Origin: Salinibius halmophilus
Lineage (GTDB): Bacteria > Pseudomonadota > Gammaproteobacteria > Pseudomonadales > Natronospirillaceae
Direction of reading: 5' to 3'
DNA length: 64,000 nt
Assembly: GCF_003577475.1 (NCBI RefSeq)
Contig: NZ_QPEP01000005.1
Location: 62,001 to 126,000 of the forward strand
Both the position numbers and the translations under genes were made by a program. Within the stretch, counting starts at the first letter, position 1. Every line of letters begins with the position of its first letter. The notes beneath the pieces were generated by a model. The model did no database searches. It worked only from the letters and a program-made list of their open reading frames with translations, and was not told the origin of the DNA. Shown in pieces: positions 37,171-46,487 of this stretch.

Positions 37171-38389
37171 GTATAAGTGCCTCGGCTTCTTGGGTTAGTT
37201 GTTTGCGATTTGGTTTTAGTTGCTCATAGTGTAGTGGGGCAAAAGCCACTGGTCGCATAAAACTTGGCAAGTGTTGCTGGCAATAGGCGGCAATGTCGTC
37301 TGAACTTAGCCTCGTTTGCACAAATGCAAACGGACGTTGCCCGTACTCTGCATCTGCAACGGGTACGACCACCGCTTGTTGAATGTGCTGGTGATTGACT
37401 AACAAGCGCTCAATTGCCTCTGGCTGTATGTTTTCGCCACCACTAATAAACTGATTGTCGATACGGCCCGTGATGGTTAGCCAAGCATCGTCAAAGAAGC
37501 CAGTATCATGGCTAGCAAACCATTTGTTCGTCGAACATGTGCTGGTAAACCAGGGTTTAGGATGCTGAAGTTGGTTGCCCTCGATATACCCAGCAAACAG
37601 TGTATCGCCGCGCATTAGCAACTGGTCTTGTTCATCAAATTGATAATCGCAGAGCCAGTGCATTTTGCCATCACTACCTTGAGTGCAGGCCTGTGAGCTT
37701 AGCTCACTCATGCCATAGGTATAACGAATTGGCAGTGGTAAGGTAAGTAAGTTGGATGGTACTGGTCCGCCACCAACCAGCAGGGTTTGCAATGCTAGGT
37801 CGTTGAGTGGCTGTTGTGCCAAGCGTTGTAGCTGAGTCGCAACACAAGAAGCATGGGTAATGCTTTCGCCGCGCAGAAAACTCGCGTTATCCACCCGGCC
37901 ATGAAGCCATAAATCACAGCCAGCAAGTAGGCTTCGAAAAAATACTGCCAACCCACCAATATGAAATATTGGCAAGCTCATATGCCAGCGGCTACTGGCC
38001 AGTGTTGGGTTAATTTGATGGGCGCGTTTGGCGTTGGCAATGTGGTTGTTTAGGGAGTGACCAACAAGCTTGGGGGTACCAGTAGAACCGCTAGTAAAAA
38101 TGCCTGTGACGAGGTCCTTGGGAAAGGTTTCGCCAAAGTTGTTCGTTTGCTGAATGGCGCTAAGCTGGCTGGCGCTAAACCTTGGATTATATGGTACGGC
38201 GAGCTTGTCTGCGGATATGACGGCTACGAGGTTAATTAAGCTCTCGATAGAGTTGTCCGCTGGCCATATGGTAACTGGGTTTTTTAACGACTTTGCTTGG
38301 GCAAATAGCGTTTGCCAGGTAATGCTTTGTTGACCATCGCTAATGCGACCTTGTGCGTTGGTAGGTAACAGTTCAGCGAGCACACTCAT
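37163..38389 (-). CDS. menE: o-Succinylbenzoate--CoA ligase
   Basis: MenE activates o-succinylbenzoate with ATP and CoA. The AMP-binding loop TGIFTSGSTGTPK (P-loop of the ANL superfamily), YGMSELSSQ and the hinge GRIDNQFISGGENIQPEAIE are clear, as is the C-terminal lysine in QLKPNRKQLTQ. I use the ATG at 38389, which has GAGG six bases upstream, giving 408 residues. A TTG two codons earlier is an alternative. The N-terminal part is short compared with the 451-residue E. coli enzyme. Confidence 0.94.
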   Translation of the reverse strand: MSVLAELLPTNAQGRISDGQQSITWQTLFAQAKSLKNPVTIWPADNSIESLINLVAVISADKLAVPYNPRFSASQLSAIQQTNNFGETFPKDLVTGIFTSGSTGTPKLVGHSLNNHIANAKRAHQINPTLASSRWHMSLPIFHIGGLAVFFRSLLAGCDLWLHGRVDNASFLRGESITHASCVATQLQRLAQQPLNDLALQTLLVGGGPVPSNLLTLPLPIRYTYGMSELSSQACTQGSDGKMHWLCDYQFDEQDQLLMRGDTLFAGYIEGNQLQHPKPWFTSTCSTNKWFASHDTGFFDDAWLTITGRIDNQFISGGENIQPEAIERLLVNHQHIQQAVVVPVADAEYGQRPFAFVQTRLSSDDIAAYCQQHLPSFMRPVAFAPLHYEQLKPNRKQLTQEAEALIHG

Positions 38390-39236
38390 AAACAACCTCT
38401 AATTTGGCCAGTGGCCGACTTTGCAGCCAAGATGGCGTTATCTGCTCACGCTGCAGTGGCAAGGTTGCTAAGCCTTGCGGTGCTGTTAATTTTAAGTGAT
38501 TTGCCAGTTGGTGATAGTACTCAATGGCAACATTGCTCTCGTGGCTGCTACTCAGCACAAAGGTTATATCATGTAGCTTGGCTAATTCAGCAAGCGCAAG
38601 TGTGCGTGACAAGCCGGTCAGCATTGGTTTAACCACCCAAGCTTTGGCGCGCATTGCCCACTTTGGCAAGGTGTGTTGGCGCAGTTGTTCATCGAGCGCA
38701 AAAGGCAGGGTAAGGGTTTCGTATTGGGTTTTGTCAGCCAATGGCTCTTCATAATAGGCAATGTGCTTGCCAATGGCTTGATGACAGGCCTCTAGCTGGG
38801 CCAAACTCCAGCGTTGGTTGCAGTCTACTCTTAGCGTTTTGCCAAGGGCGGCGAGGTGTTTGAGCTTGTTCATATCGTCAGCAAAGTTGCGCCCGCCGCA
38901 CTTTATTTTAATCGTTTGCTCAGGCCCGGATTCAAGCCCACAAATAGGCGCCGGCTGTTTTTGCTCAGGTAGCGCTTGAGTGAGCATTTCAGTGGCAAAC
39001 TTGGCACTTGGCAAATTTAGGTCGACGGGTTTGCCTGCTAGATAATCGATTAACGTGGCCTCACAGTCAGCCAATGACTCATGCGAGAACAGTGGCAAAG
39101 GGGCGCATTCAGCTAGCGCCCCATGTTGGCAAATAATAAGCCCAGTGCGTGCAGTCAGTGTGTGACTTTGCTGCCCTTGGTGTAGCGTAAGAGGCTGAAC
39201 CAAGGGGATACGATAGCGGTAAAGCCCAGCTTTCAT
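38373..39236 (-). CDS. menC: o-Succinylbenzoate synthase
   Basis: MenC dehydrates SHCHC to o-succinylbenzoate and is an enolase-superfamily enzyme. The catalytic lysine motif is IKIKCGG (about 110-116). Metal ligands follow in LRVDCNQRW, YYEEPL and FALDEQ, and the second lysine lies in WVVKPMLTG. Length is 287 (E. coli 320). It overlaps menB by one base and menE by 17. Confidence 0.94.
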   Translation of the reverse strand: MKAGLYRYRIPLVQPLTLHQGQQSHTLTARTGLIICQHGALAECAPLPLFSHESLADCEATLIDYLAGKPVDLNLPSAKFATEMLTQALPEQKQPAPICGLESGPEQTIKIKCGGRNFADDMNKLKHLAALGKTLRVDCNQRWSLAQLEACHQAIGKHIAYYEEPLADKTQYETLTLPFALDEQLRQHTLPKWAMRAKAWVVKPMLTGLSRTLALAELAKLHDITFVLSSSHESNVAIEYYHQLANHLKLTAPQGLATLPLQREQITPSWLQSRPLAKLEVVYECAR

Positions 39237-40111
39237 TAGGGTTGGCGAGTAAACTTGGCAAAATCTGGCGCCCGTTTTTCTAGATAGGCGTTACGACCTT
39301 CTTGACCTTCTTCGGTCATATAAAACAGCATGGTTGCATTGCCTGCCAACTCTTGGATACCAGCTTGGCCATCAATACCAGCGTTAAACGCGCTCTTCAG
39401 CGTGCGCAGTGCAATTGGCGAGTGGCGCAAAATTTTCTGACACCAAGCAACCGTTTTTTCTTCGAGCTGCGCAATAGGTACCACTGTGTTGACCAGGCCC
39501 ATATCCAAAGCTTCCTGGGCGCTATATTGTTCACAAAGCAGCCATATTTCACGGGCTTTTTTCTGGCCGACGACACTCGCCATATAACTAGCGCCAAAGC
39601 CACCATCAAAAGAACCTACTTTTGGCCCAGTTTGGCCAAACTTAGCGTTCTCGGCGGCGATGCTTAAATCACAAATTAAGTGCAGAACATGGCCACCACC
39701 AATGGCATAGCCAGCAACCATTGCTACCACTGGTTTTGGCAAGCTGCGGATTAATTTTTGCAAATCCAAGACATTTAAGTGATGGACGCCAGAATCATCG
39801 GCGTATCCGGCGTCGCCGCGTACCCTTTGATCACCACCTGAGCAGAACGCCAGATCGCCTTGGCCGGTTAGGATGATGACGCCAATCGACTCGTCATAGC
39901 GTGCATCGGTGACCGCTTGAATCATTTCTTTAACGGTGAGTGGGCGAAAAGCATTTCTTACTTCTGGCCGATTAATGGTGATTTTGGCCATGCCATCAGC
40001 TTTTTCGTACTTGATATCGCTAAAGCCTAGGCCTGCATCTTGCCAGTTGGCAGCTGGAATAATGCTACTGTGGGCTGGATTGTTCGTGTTGTTAGTCGAA
40101 GAGGTGTTCAT
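39236..40111 (-). CDS. menB: 1,4-Dihydroxy-2-naphthoyl-CoA synthase
   Basis: MenB, a crotonase-family enzyme, closes the naphthoquinone ring from o-succinylbenzoyl-CoA. The oxyanion loops [12 protein letters not shown] and [11 protein letters not shown] are conserved. The glycine in GGGHVLH marks the bicarbonate-dependent E. coli-like type. The C-terminal [13 protein letters not shown] is typical. Length is 291. The first 20 residues are a low-complexity Asn/Thr/Ser leader and the true start could be internal. Confidence 0.97.
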   Translation of the reverse strand: MNTSSTNNTNNPAHSSIIPAANWQDAGLGFSDIKYEKADGMAKITINRPEVRNAFRPLTVKEMIQAVTDARYDESIGVIILTGQGDLAFCSGGDQRVRGDAGYADDSGVHHLNVLDLQKLIRSLPKPVVAMVAGYAIGGGHVLHLICDLSIAAENAKFGQTGPKVGSFDGGFGASYMASVVGQKKAREIWLLCEQYSAQEALDMGLVNTVVPIAQLEEKTVAWCQKILRHSPIALRTLKSAFNAGIDGQAGIQELAGNATMLFYMTEEGQEGRNAYLEKRAPDFAKFTRQP

Positions 40112-40776
40112 GTTAACTCACTTAAATGTTGTGATATTTCGGCTGCTAGCGCCATCGGCTGGCTAGCATGAATATTGTGGCCTGCGCCCGCGACGATGCG
40201 GTGGCGGCTAACCGGCAGCTTAGCCGCTAGCCGGGTGTATTTTTGGTCGCACTCACCGGTCACATAGGTAACCGGCTTCATTGCTAATAAATTAGTCAAG
40301 TCAGCTTGTTTGGCGACTGACAAGGTGCGCAAAAAATATGCTTGCAGCGTGGGGTCGATCGAGCTGGCTAATGCGTCAATATCAATCGTTTGCCCATTAA
40401 ACACGCCTTGCTGGTACCATGCTTCTAGCCAAGTGTGGATTGGCCACTTGCGAAGCTTGTCAGCCCAGTCGTAGTCGTGTGCTAGGCGCTTGGCATCTGC
40501 GCCATTGCCTGGGTGTCCAGCTTCGAACACGGCGCTTTGCACCCAGGGTTGTTTAAGCCAGTGCATGGCGATGCGTGCGCCCATGGAGTAGCCAACAAGA
40601 TGCACGGGTTCATTGATATCAAGCTGTTGCCATAATTGTTCGGCATATTGACTGATATTGTCTACCGCAAGCCTTGGTAGAGTGATGGCCGTGGCATCGC
40701 CGTCTAGGGCTGTTATCACCTGATCCCAGTCGCTCGCTTGCCCTAGCAAGCCATGTAAAAAAAGCAACCTAGCCAT
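40108..40776 (-). CDS. menH: SHCHC synthase (alpha/beta hydrolase fold)
   Basis: MenH eliminates pyruvate from SEPHCHC. The protein shows [12 protein letters not shown] at the oxyanion region, the nucleophile GYSMGAR (serine at about 86), the aspartate in TGECDQKY and the histidine in [11 protein letters not shown]. Length is 222 (E. coli 252). The segment EAGHPGN is encoded by one copy of the dispersed TGGGTGTCC motif. ATGA overlap with menB and an eight-base overlap with menD indicate an operon. Confidence 0.93.
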   Translation of the reverse strand: MARLLFLHGLLGQASDWDQVITALDGDATAITLPRLAVDNISQYAEQLWQQLDINEPVHLVGYSMGARIAMHWLKQPWVQSAVFEAGHPGNGADAKRLAHDYDWADKLRKWPIHTWLEAWYQQGVFNGQTIDIDALASSIDPTLQAYFLRTLSVAKQADLTNLLAMKPVTYVTGECDQKYTRLAAKLPVSRHRIVAGAGHNIHASQPMALAAEISQHLSELT

Positions 40777-42421
40777 AGCGAAACGCCTTTAGCTGTGAAG
40801 TGGCCTCAAACGGGGTAGCAACCACTTCAACTAGCATGCTTTGTTGGTTGCTTTTCGCAGAAAGCAGCACCGATAGCAAAGCGCGCTCATCCTCGCAGCG
40901 CCGGTAGTTAACACCAAACCCTCGCGCTAGGTTTTCAAAACTGACTGGCTGAGCCATGGTAAACAGCTCACTTTGCTCGCTAAGACCACTAGCGGGTAGC
41001 ATGTCGAATATATTGCCACCCTGGTTGTTGAGCACAACAACGATGATTGGGTGTCCAGCATTGGAAGGCCCAGAATTAGAGAGCTCAGAATTAGACAGTC
41101 CAGCATTGGACTGGCGAGCAAGCAGAAATAGTGAGTTGATATCGTACAACGCCGACATATCGCCAACCACTAGCAGGGTTGGTGCAAATTGAGCGGCGCC
41201 ACAGGCCGTAGCAATTAAACCATCTATGCCACTAGCACCCCGGTTACTAATTATGCGATGGCGGCGGGTCGTTAGTTGATCAAATAGTCGAATGGTTAGG
41301 CTATTGCCGAGCATTAGTTGCCAATCTGAGGGTAGATGTGTGGCAATGAGTTTGCAGGCTTTCAGCTCGCCAAATGCTTGGCTGTCCACGTACTGATCAA
41401 AGGCATTGCTCTGGTTGATGGCAGGATGATTCAGTGCTGGCTCGGGTTGTTGATCGGCTAGGTGCTGGCAGGTTGCTTCAATGCTCGCGTGCCATTCTAT
41501 TGCTTGGCCACTTGGGTCAAGCCGGTGAACATTGCTGCGCACCAAGTCATAACGCTGGCCATTGTACTTCTCCTCGACGCTGGACACCCAAGCATTAGCT
41601 AGCCACTGATTCACCCGTTTACTGACAATTCGCCCACCAAACTGCAGGATTCGCTCAACGCGCGGTAGTTCAATGTGATGGGCAGCCGTTAATACCAAAG
41701 GGTGATTGCCAAGTTGACTATTAATGTCGGCAATCACTGGTAATTGGAAGTGCTCGGCTAAGGTTAGAACTGCCTGGGCTTCACTCACCGTTAATTCACC
41801 AGCAACGAGCATTGTTTTACTAGCCAAGGGCGGCAGTTCTGCGGCGCTGAGCCTAGGTTTCGCTGTGATGCTAGGTGCTTGAATCACCTGTGAAAAAATT
41901 GGGCCATCGCCATATAGCGGCTCGCGCAGCGCGATATTGATGTGAACGGGCCCTCGAATGGCTAGCGTTTGACTAATGGTTTCAAGCGCCTGTTCGATAT
42001 CAGTTTTAGTTGTAGGAGCGGGCAAGTGACACTCGCCTGCAATGTTAGGTTGCATGATACCAGGTTGTTGGATGGCCTGATTGGCGCCCACAGCAATGAG
42101 TTCACTAGGGCGGTCGGCGGTCAAATAACACAGATCAATATGGCTTTGATAGGCTTCGATCGCGCTTGGAATTAGATTGGCCACTGCAGAACCGGATGTG
42201 CAAATAACAGCCACAAGCCCTTGCGTTTTGGCAATGCCTAGGGCAAAAAATCCAAGGCCACGTTCATCAATATGGGTATAAACTCGCGCCAATCGTTTTG
42301 CTGCAAGCGCCAGTGGCGCACTGCGTGAGCCTGGCGCAACACAGAAGGTGTGAATGCCGCAGGCCAAACATTGATTTATTATGCTTTCACAGTAGGTTTG
42401 GTTAAGGTCCCTAACCGTCAT
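40769..42421 (-). CDS. menD: SEPHCHC synthase
   Basis: MenD adds a succinyl semialdehyde unit from 2-oxoglutarate to isochorismate using thiamine diphosphate. The conserved N-terminus (CVAPGSRSAPL, THIDERGLGFFALG) and the cofactor motif VVVLNNQGGNIFDMLP are present. Between LLARQ and the cofactor motif is an insertion of about 19 residues, mainly repeated SN(A/S)(G/E)(L/P) units, encoded by four 15-bp tandem repeats. Two copies of the TGGGTGTCC motif lie in the gene, one directly beside the repeats. Length is 550 (E. coli 556). Confidence 0.96.
   Translation of the reverse strand: MTVRDLNQTYCESIINQCLACGIHTFCVAPGSRSAPLALAAKRLARVYTHIDERGLGFFALGIAKTQGLVAVICTSGSAVANLIPSAIEAYQSHIDLCYLTADRPSELIAVGANQAIQQPGIMQPNIAGECHLPAPTTKTDIEQALETISQTLAIRGPVHINIALREPLYGDGPIFSQVIQAPSITAKPRLSAAELPPLASKTMLVAGELTVSEAQAVLTLAEHFQLPVIADINSQLGNHPLVLTAAHHIELPRVERILQFGGRIVSKRVNQWLANAWVSSVEEKYNGQRYDLVRSNVHRLDPSGQAIEWHASIEATCQHLADQQPEPALNHPAINQSNAFDQYVDSQAFGELKACKLIATHLPSDWQLMLGNSLTIRLFDQLTTRRHRIISNRGASGIDGLIATACGAAQFAPTLLVVGDMSALYDINSLFLLARQSNAGLSNSELSNSGPSNAGHPIIVVVLNNQGGNIFDMLPASGLSEQSELFTMAQPVSFENLARGFGVNYRRCEDERALLSVLLSAKSNQQSMLVEVVATPFEATSQLKAFRYG
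41055..41114 (-). repeat. 15-bp tandem repeats inside menD
   Basis: Four 15-base units begin at 41055, 41070, 41085 and 41100. They follow the pattern (C/T)CAG(C/A)ATT(G/A)GA then four variable bases. They keep the frame and encode an Asn/Ser-rich insert next to the ThDP motif. The first unit overlaps a TTGGGTGTCCAGC word (41047-41059). Confidence 0.85.
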
Positions 42422-43751
42422 TCAGTGCTCCCAACACACTGGCTAACTTGCCATCTAGCTCTAGCCATTCTTCATCTGCATCTGAGCCATTAACAATGCC
42501 AACGCCGGTAAATAAAGTCATCTTGTTACCCGTGACCAAGGCGGAACGAATGGCAACGCTAAAGTCGCTGTAGTGGCTCTTCTGCCAGCGACCAATAATG
42601 CCAACGCCGCCAGCATACCAGTCACGGTTACATTCGTTAACTGATAAATACGCTAATGCGTTTTGTCGCGGGAAGCCGCCTACCGCTGGCGTAGGGTGAA
42701 GTTGCTTAATGACATCCGTAGTGGATGTGGTTGGCCAAAGTTGGGCGTTCAAGGTGCAATGACGGTGGGCAATATTGCGCAGCGACATAACCTTTGTTTG
42801 GCCTCTGATCACTGTTTTGCTCACATTATGCAACTGCTGCTGGATGTAATCGGCGACCACAGCATGTTCATGAACGAGCTTGGGATCAGTTTGCAACTGA
42901 GCGAGTGCCCCTTGGGTGTCCAGCTTAACAGTGCCGGCTAGCGCGTCTGTGGTGAGGTAGTTGTTTTGGCGTCGAAACAGTCGCTCCGGTGAATGGCCAA
43001 TAAAGTGTTGAGTACCCAGTTGCAGCATAAAACTGTAGGCGTTTTGACGCGCTTGCTGCCATTTATGCAATAAGCTATGAACGGGTATGTTCCGTGCTGT
43101 TCGAATTGAAGTCGTCCTTGTTAGCACGACCTTAGTCATTTGGTTATTGGCGAAACTTTCGAGTGCTTGCGCGACTTTTTGGCGCCAGAGGTGAATGTCG
43201 CAGTTGTGGTCAAGGCTATATAAGTACTTATTCTGAGTAAGGGGAGCTTCCTGCCAGCTAATTGCTTCAATAGCAGCCTTTAATAGCTCGTTAGTTGGGG
43301 CGATGTCTTCACTATACAAGTGCACAAGCAAGCGGCATTTGCCTTGTTGCTGTACGACGGCAATCTGTGGCAAGCGAAAATAGCTGTAGGGCATTTTATG
43401 TTGCTGGCTTTCATCGAAGGCGAAACCGCCAAACCACAGCAGGTCAGCGTCACTTTTATCATTTAGTGATTCGATGATGCTCAAGGTGTCGCTCAGTGCT
43501 TGCTGGTTATGACCGGCTATGTCGATCGCACTACCAAAACCCGCCATCTCGATATCGCCATTGCGGTCACGCCAGTAGCATTGTTCGGCTTGCAGGTTGG
43601 CGGCCATAATCGCCAATGCATTAACAGGCGCCAACTCAATCGACAGCTGCTGAATGATGCCAGGCTTTGGCTTAGTTTGCGCTAGCTGGTGTACCAGCTC
43701 GTGTAGCGTTTGCGCCGGTTTAAGTGCCACTGCGGCATGGGCAGTCATCAT
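42411..43751 (-). CDS. menF: Isochorismate synthase
   Basis: MenF converts chorismate to isochorismate, the committed step to menaquinone. The chorismate-binding domain shows KVVLTRTTSI, FIGHSPERLFRR, DALAGTV, HPTPAVGGFPR and the C-terminal RDWYAGGVGIIG. Length is 446 (E. coli MenF 431). The start MMTAHAAVAL may lie a codon later. It heads the men operon (menF-D-H-B-C-E-I) and overlaps menD by 11 bases. One TGGGTGTCC copy (42913-42921) encodes KLDTQG in this frame. Confidence 0.95.
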   Translation of the reverse strand: MMTAHAAVALKPAQTLHELVHQLAQTKPKPGIIQQLSIELAPVNALAIMAANLQAEQCYWRDRNGDIEMAGFGSAIDIAGHNQQALSDTLSIIESLNDKSDADLLWFGGFAFDESQQHKMPYSYFRLPQIAVVQQQGKCRLLVHLYSEDIAPTNELLKAAIEAISWQEAPLTQNKYLYSLDHNCDIHLWRQKVAQALESFANNQMTKVVLTRTTSIRTARNIPVHSLLHKWQQARQNAYSFMLQLGTQHFIGHSPERLFRRQNNYLTTDALAGTVKLDTQGALAQLQTDPKLVHEHAVVADYIQQQLHNVSKTVIRGQTKVMSLRNIAHRHCTLNAQLWPTTSTTDVIKQLHPTPAVGGFPRQNALAYLSVNECNRDWYAGGVGIIGRWQKSHYSDFSVAIRSALVTGNKMTLFTGVGIVNGSDADEEWLELDGKLASVLGALNDG

Positions 43752-43863
43752 GCTATGGACCTTGGTGTTATGTTTCTAATACCTATGTGATGTAATTTTA
43801 CTACCAAGTCGCAAAGACACATTGACCAAAGTCAGCTACCTTGCCGCTGTTAATATTGTGAGC

Positions 43864-43890
43864 ACAAAAAAAGCGCCATGCTGGCGCTTT
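43864..43890 (-). terminator. Rho-independent terminator
   Basis: AAAGCGCCA and TGGCGCTTT form a 9-bp stem with a 3-base loop, followed on the minus strand by a run of seven T. It lies just after the small membrane-protein gene and insulates the men operon from it. Confidence 0.9.
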
Positions 43891-43911
43891 TATCGGCGAA
43901 AGTCGATTCGC

Positions 43912-44148
43912 CTAGGTAACTTGCTGTATGTAAACAGCCATCACAAATGAGACAACTAAGAATACACCGCCGGTTTTGTAAAGCACTTCAGCAACGGTAG
44001 ACTTGCTTACCCGTTCATAACGCTCGCCTTGCATGTCGGTGTCCGAGAGGTTATTGGTTGCACTGCCCATATTGATACCGGCCCCTGCGCACACTAGGAT
44101 AAAACCCAGCGCGCCTATGGTGGCCATGGTGACTTGAACCCAAAACAT
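43912..44148 (-). CDS. Small two-helix membrane protein of unknown function
   Basis: I start this gene at the ATG at 44148 (MFWVQVTMATIGALGF), with AAGGAA upstream. The longer frame to 44217 adds non-conserved-looking residues. The 78-residue product has two hydrophobic helices (about 4-24 and 57-75) joined by a polar loop, NLSDTDMQGERYERVSKST. I do not recognise it. It lies 97 bases after the YjiH-type gene on the same strand and ends at a terminator. Confidence 0.65.
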   Translation of the reverse strand: MFWVQVTMATIGALGFILVCAGAGINMGSATNNLSDTDMQGERYERVSKSTVAEVLYKTGGVFLVVSFVMAVYIQQVT

Positions 44149-44245
44149 AGTAAAGATTCCTTTTTCTGAGAGAGACATCGACCTACTGCACAACTGTCGA
44201 TATCTCGAATCTCCCACGCTCTTGATAAGCTGTCAAACTTTCCGC

Positions 44246-45589
44246 TTAAAAAACCATATGGGCAACTAGGGCAATCACTGGCAATGTGATTAGGGTGCGC
44301 AAAATGAAGATTAAAACAATGTCGATAAATTTAAGCGGCAGTTTCGACCCCAGTAATAGGGCGCCAACTTCAGACATATAAATCAGCTGAGTCACCGACA
44401 AGGCGCCAATCACAAACCGTGTCAATTCGCTGTCCAGCTCAGCAACTAAAATGGCTGGTAAAAACATGTCGGTGAAACCAATCACCACTGTCGCGCCAAT
44501 TTCTTGCGCGTGAGGTATTTGTAGAAGCTCTAGTAACGGCACAAAGGGCGCGCCTAGCCAGGTAAACACTGGTGTGTTTTCGGCAATCACTAGCGCGATC
44601 GTGCCAAATGCCAGCACAACAGGCAGCAGGCCAAAGATCATCTCAGCTGAGTTTTTAAGCCCGTCTACTAGCTCCATGAGCGGGTTGCGAACCTGTGCGG
44701 CGCGAGCCAAAGCGGCTTGTTTACCAGCAGTGATGGCAGAAATTTGAGCATTGCCCTCAGTTGGTACTGGGCTGCCATCTACGCAGCGGTTTAGCTTGCG
44801 AGACAGTGGTGGAATACGAGGCATTATTACGGCTGCCACCAAATTAGCCAAAGCAATCGCACCATACATGCTGAAGGTCATGTGACTTAGGCCAACCTGG
44901 TTAATGATCACTAGGGTAAACGAGATAGAAACCAGCGAGAATGATGTAGCAATAATGGCGGCTTCTTTTTGGCTATAGTGGCCTTGCTCGTACTGTTTGG
45001 TGGTCAGTAATACGCCAACCGTGCCATCACCGAGCCAGGAAGTGGTGCAGTCGACGGCTGAGCGACCCGGTAGTTTAAAAATAGGGCGCATGATTGGCGT
45101 CATTAGCGAGCCAATAAATTCCAAGAGGCCAAAGTTCAGCAGCAAAGGGAGCAACAAGCCAGCGAAGAGGAACACGGCGAACAGTGACGGCATTAGCTCG
45201 TTAAGCAATAAGCCACCGGTATATTCTGAGATCACCAGTTCACTGCCTACTTGCCAGTAAATTAACCCAGCAAACAGTGCGCCCACTAATCGTACAACCA
45301 GCCAAAACCAGCTTGGGGTAAATAGGTCACCAAAAAAGTTTGGAATGTGCTTTGCAACACTAGCTGACAGTTTCGCCATTAAGCTGAGCAGGGCAGACAA
45401 GATAATCACACTGACCAAAATGAGGCCGATCGACTCGCCTAATTTACCCAATAGGGCATCGGCGATTATTTTTACGGCAACGGTCACCCCTTCGGTGTTC
45501 CCGTCCTGAAAGGGAACTGGGGTCATAAATAGAGCGATACCAATAAGCGAAGGTACGATAAAGGTAAGCCAATGCTTTAACTGCGTCAT
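44246..45589 (-). CDS. YjiH-family membrane protein with nucleoside-recognition (Gate) domains
   Basis: The 447-residue protein has about ten membrane helices. It resembles YjiH in its opening (FIVPSLIGIALFMTPVPF) and in SAVDCTTSWLGDGTVGVLLT, a Gate-type segment, repeated in FTDMFLPAILVAELDSELTRF. The Gate fold occurs in nucleoside transporters and spore-maturation proteins. The substrate is unknown for YjiH. Confidence 0.85.
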   Translation of the reverse strand: MTQLKHWLTFIVPSLIGIALFMTPVPFQDGNTEGVTVAVKIIADALLGKLGESIGLILVSVIILSALLSLMAKLSASVAKHIPNFFGDLFTPSWFWLVVRLVGALFAGLIYWQVGSELVISEYTGGLLLNELMPSLFAVFLFAGLLLPLLLNFGLLEFIGSLMTPIMRPIFKLPGRSAVDCTTSWLGDGTVGVLLTTKQYEQGHYSQKEAAIIATSFSLVSISFTLVIINQVGLSHMTFSMYGAIALANLVAAVIMPRIPPLSRKLNRCVDGSPVPTEGNAQISAITAGKQAALARAAQVRNPLMELVDGLKNSAEMIFGLLPVVLAFGTIALVIAENTPVFTWLGAPFVPLLELLQIPHAQEIGATVVIGFTDMFLPAILVAELDSELTRFVIGALSVTQLIYMSEVGALLLGSKLPLKFIDIVLIFILRTLITLPVIALVAHMVF

Positions 45590-45661
45590 ATATGAGCCTG
45601 CTAAGAAACGGGTCGCGCAGGTTACTGAAAAGTAAGTTGAACGTCGACCCTACCCCCTAGG

Positions 45662-46309
45662 CTAAAAGAAGTTGTTTTGCTGCCAAAGGTAGTAAAGCAA
45701 ACTTGCCGTAGCAAGCGCGATGACCATGGCTAAGCCTTGCAGAACTCGGTTGATTGTTAGGCTATCGGGACGGTTCGGCTTGCGCCCATGTATCATACTT
45801 TGAATGAGTGGCTGCTTGGCACCATGTTGCACCCAAAATACGGCTAGGACATGCAAAACCATTAGCGCGATCAGCACGTTAATTAGTTGGTGGTGCAACT
45901 GAACTGCCTCAGTCGCCACGGACTCTGGCACATAGCCAGCAAGGGGGCCAATAAACAGGAAGTCGTCACTGCTTACCAAGCCTGTTAATAGTTGCACTGT
46001 GAGCACCAGCCAAAATGCCAGCACCATATAGCCACCTGCCGGTGAGTGGCTGTCATGATCTGAGTGGCGCTTGGCAAGTGTTTGTTTTAAATCGGCAAGG
46101 GCGGTGGTTGGGCGAGAAATAAAACTACTGATTCTAGCGGGTTCAGGCCCAACGAATGCCCAGAGCAGCCGGTAAAGCAGCAGTGCCACTAGGGTTAAGC
46201 CAGCGAATAGATGCACAGTCATTTGCCCAGCATTGCCTGATACAATCAATACCACAATGCATACCATTTGCAGCCAATGGTAAATACGTACCGATAAATC
46301 CCACGTCAT
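45662..46309 (-). CDS. Cytochrome b561 / Ni-Fe hydrogenase b-type subunit family protein
   Basis: The 215-residue membrane protein starts WDLSVRIYHWLQM and has four main helices with histidines positioned for two b haems (IYHWLQ, VHLFAG, LHHQLINVL and LMVLHVLAVFW). This is the layout of diheme cytochrome b561-type electron carriers, which often reduce periplasmic cytochromes. No partner cytochrome c is adjacent. The start ATG at 46309 is followed by no alternative. Confidence 0.87.
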   Translation of the reverse strand: MTWDLSVRIYHWLQMVCIVVLIVSGNAGQMTVHLFAGLTLVALLLYRLLWAFVGPEPARISSFISRPTTALADLKQTLAKRHSDHDSHSPAGGYMVLAFWLVLTVQLLTGLVSSDDFLFIGPLAGYVPESVATEAVQLHHQLINVLIALMVLHVLAVFWVQHGAKQPLIQSMIHGRKPNRPDSLTINRVLQGLAMVIALATASLLYYLWQQNNFF

Positions 46310-46426
46310 AGTTCATCCTCGAATGTTTTTATTCTGCCACAGACTACTAAACGAAGTGCCGCACATGCCAGATCAGCGCCCGTGTTTGTTTTAATTGCCT
46401 AGAGTGCCACATATTTTGGTATTCTG

Positions 46427-46438
46427 TGTTAATTAACA
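46427..46438. promoter_or_regulatory. Palindrome in the metZ upstream region
   Basis: TGTTAATTAACA is a perfect 12-bp palindrome, 50 bases before the metZ start in the divergent gap. It is not a MetJ box. It may be an operator, but AT-rich palindromes arise easily. Confidence 0.3.
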
Positions 46439-46487
46439 GAAAGTTGGAACCTGTGTAGGTTCGCTCGTGGTTTAAGTTATTGAGGTT

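Noticed and set aside
41055-41114. Short regular repeats as a possible CRISPR
   Set aside because: The units are contiguous 15-mers without spacers and are in frame within menD.
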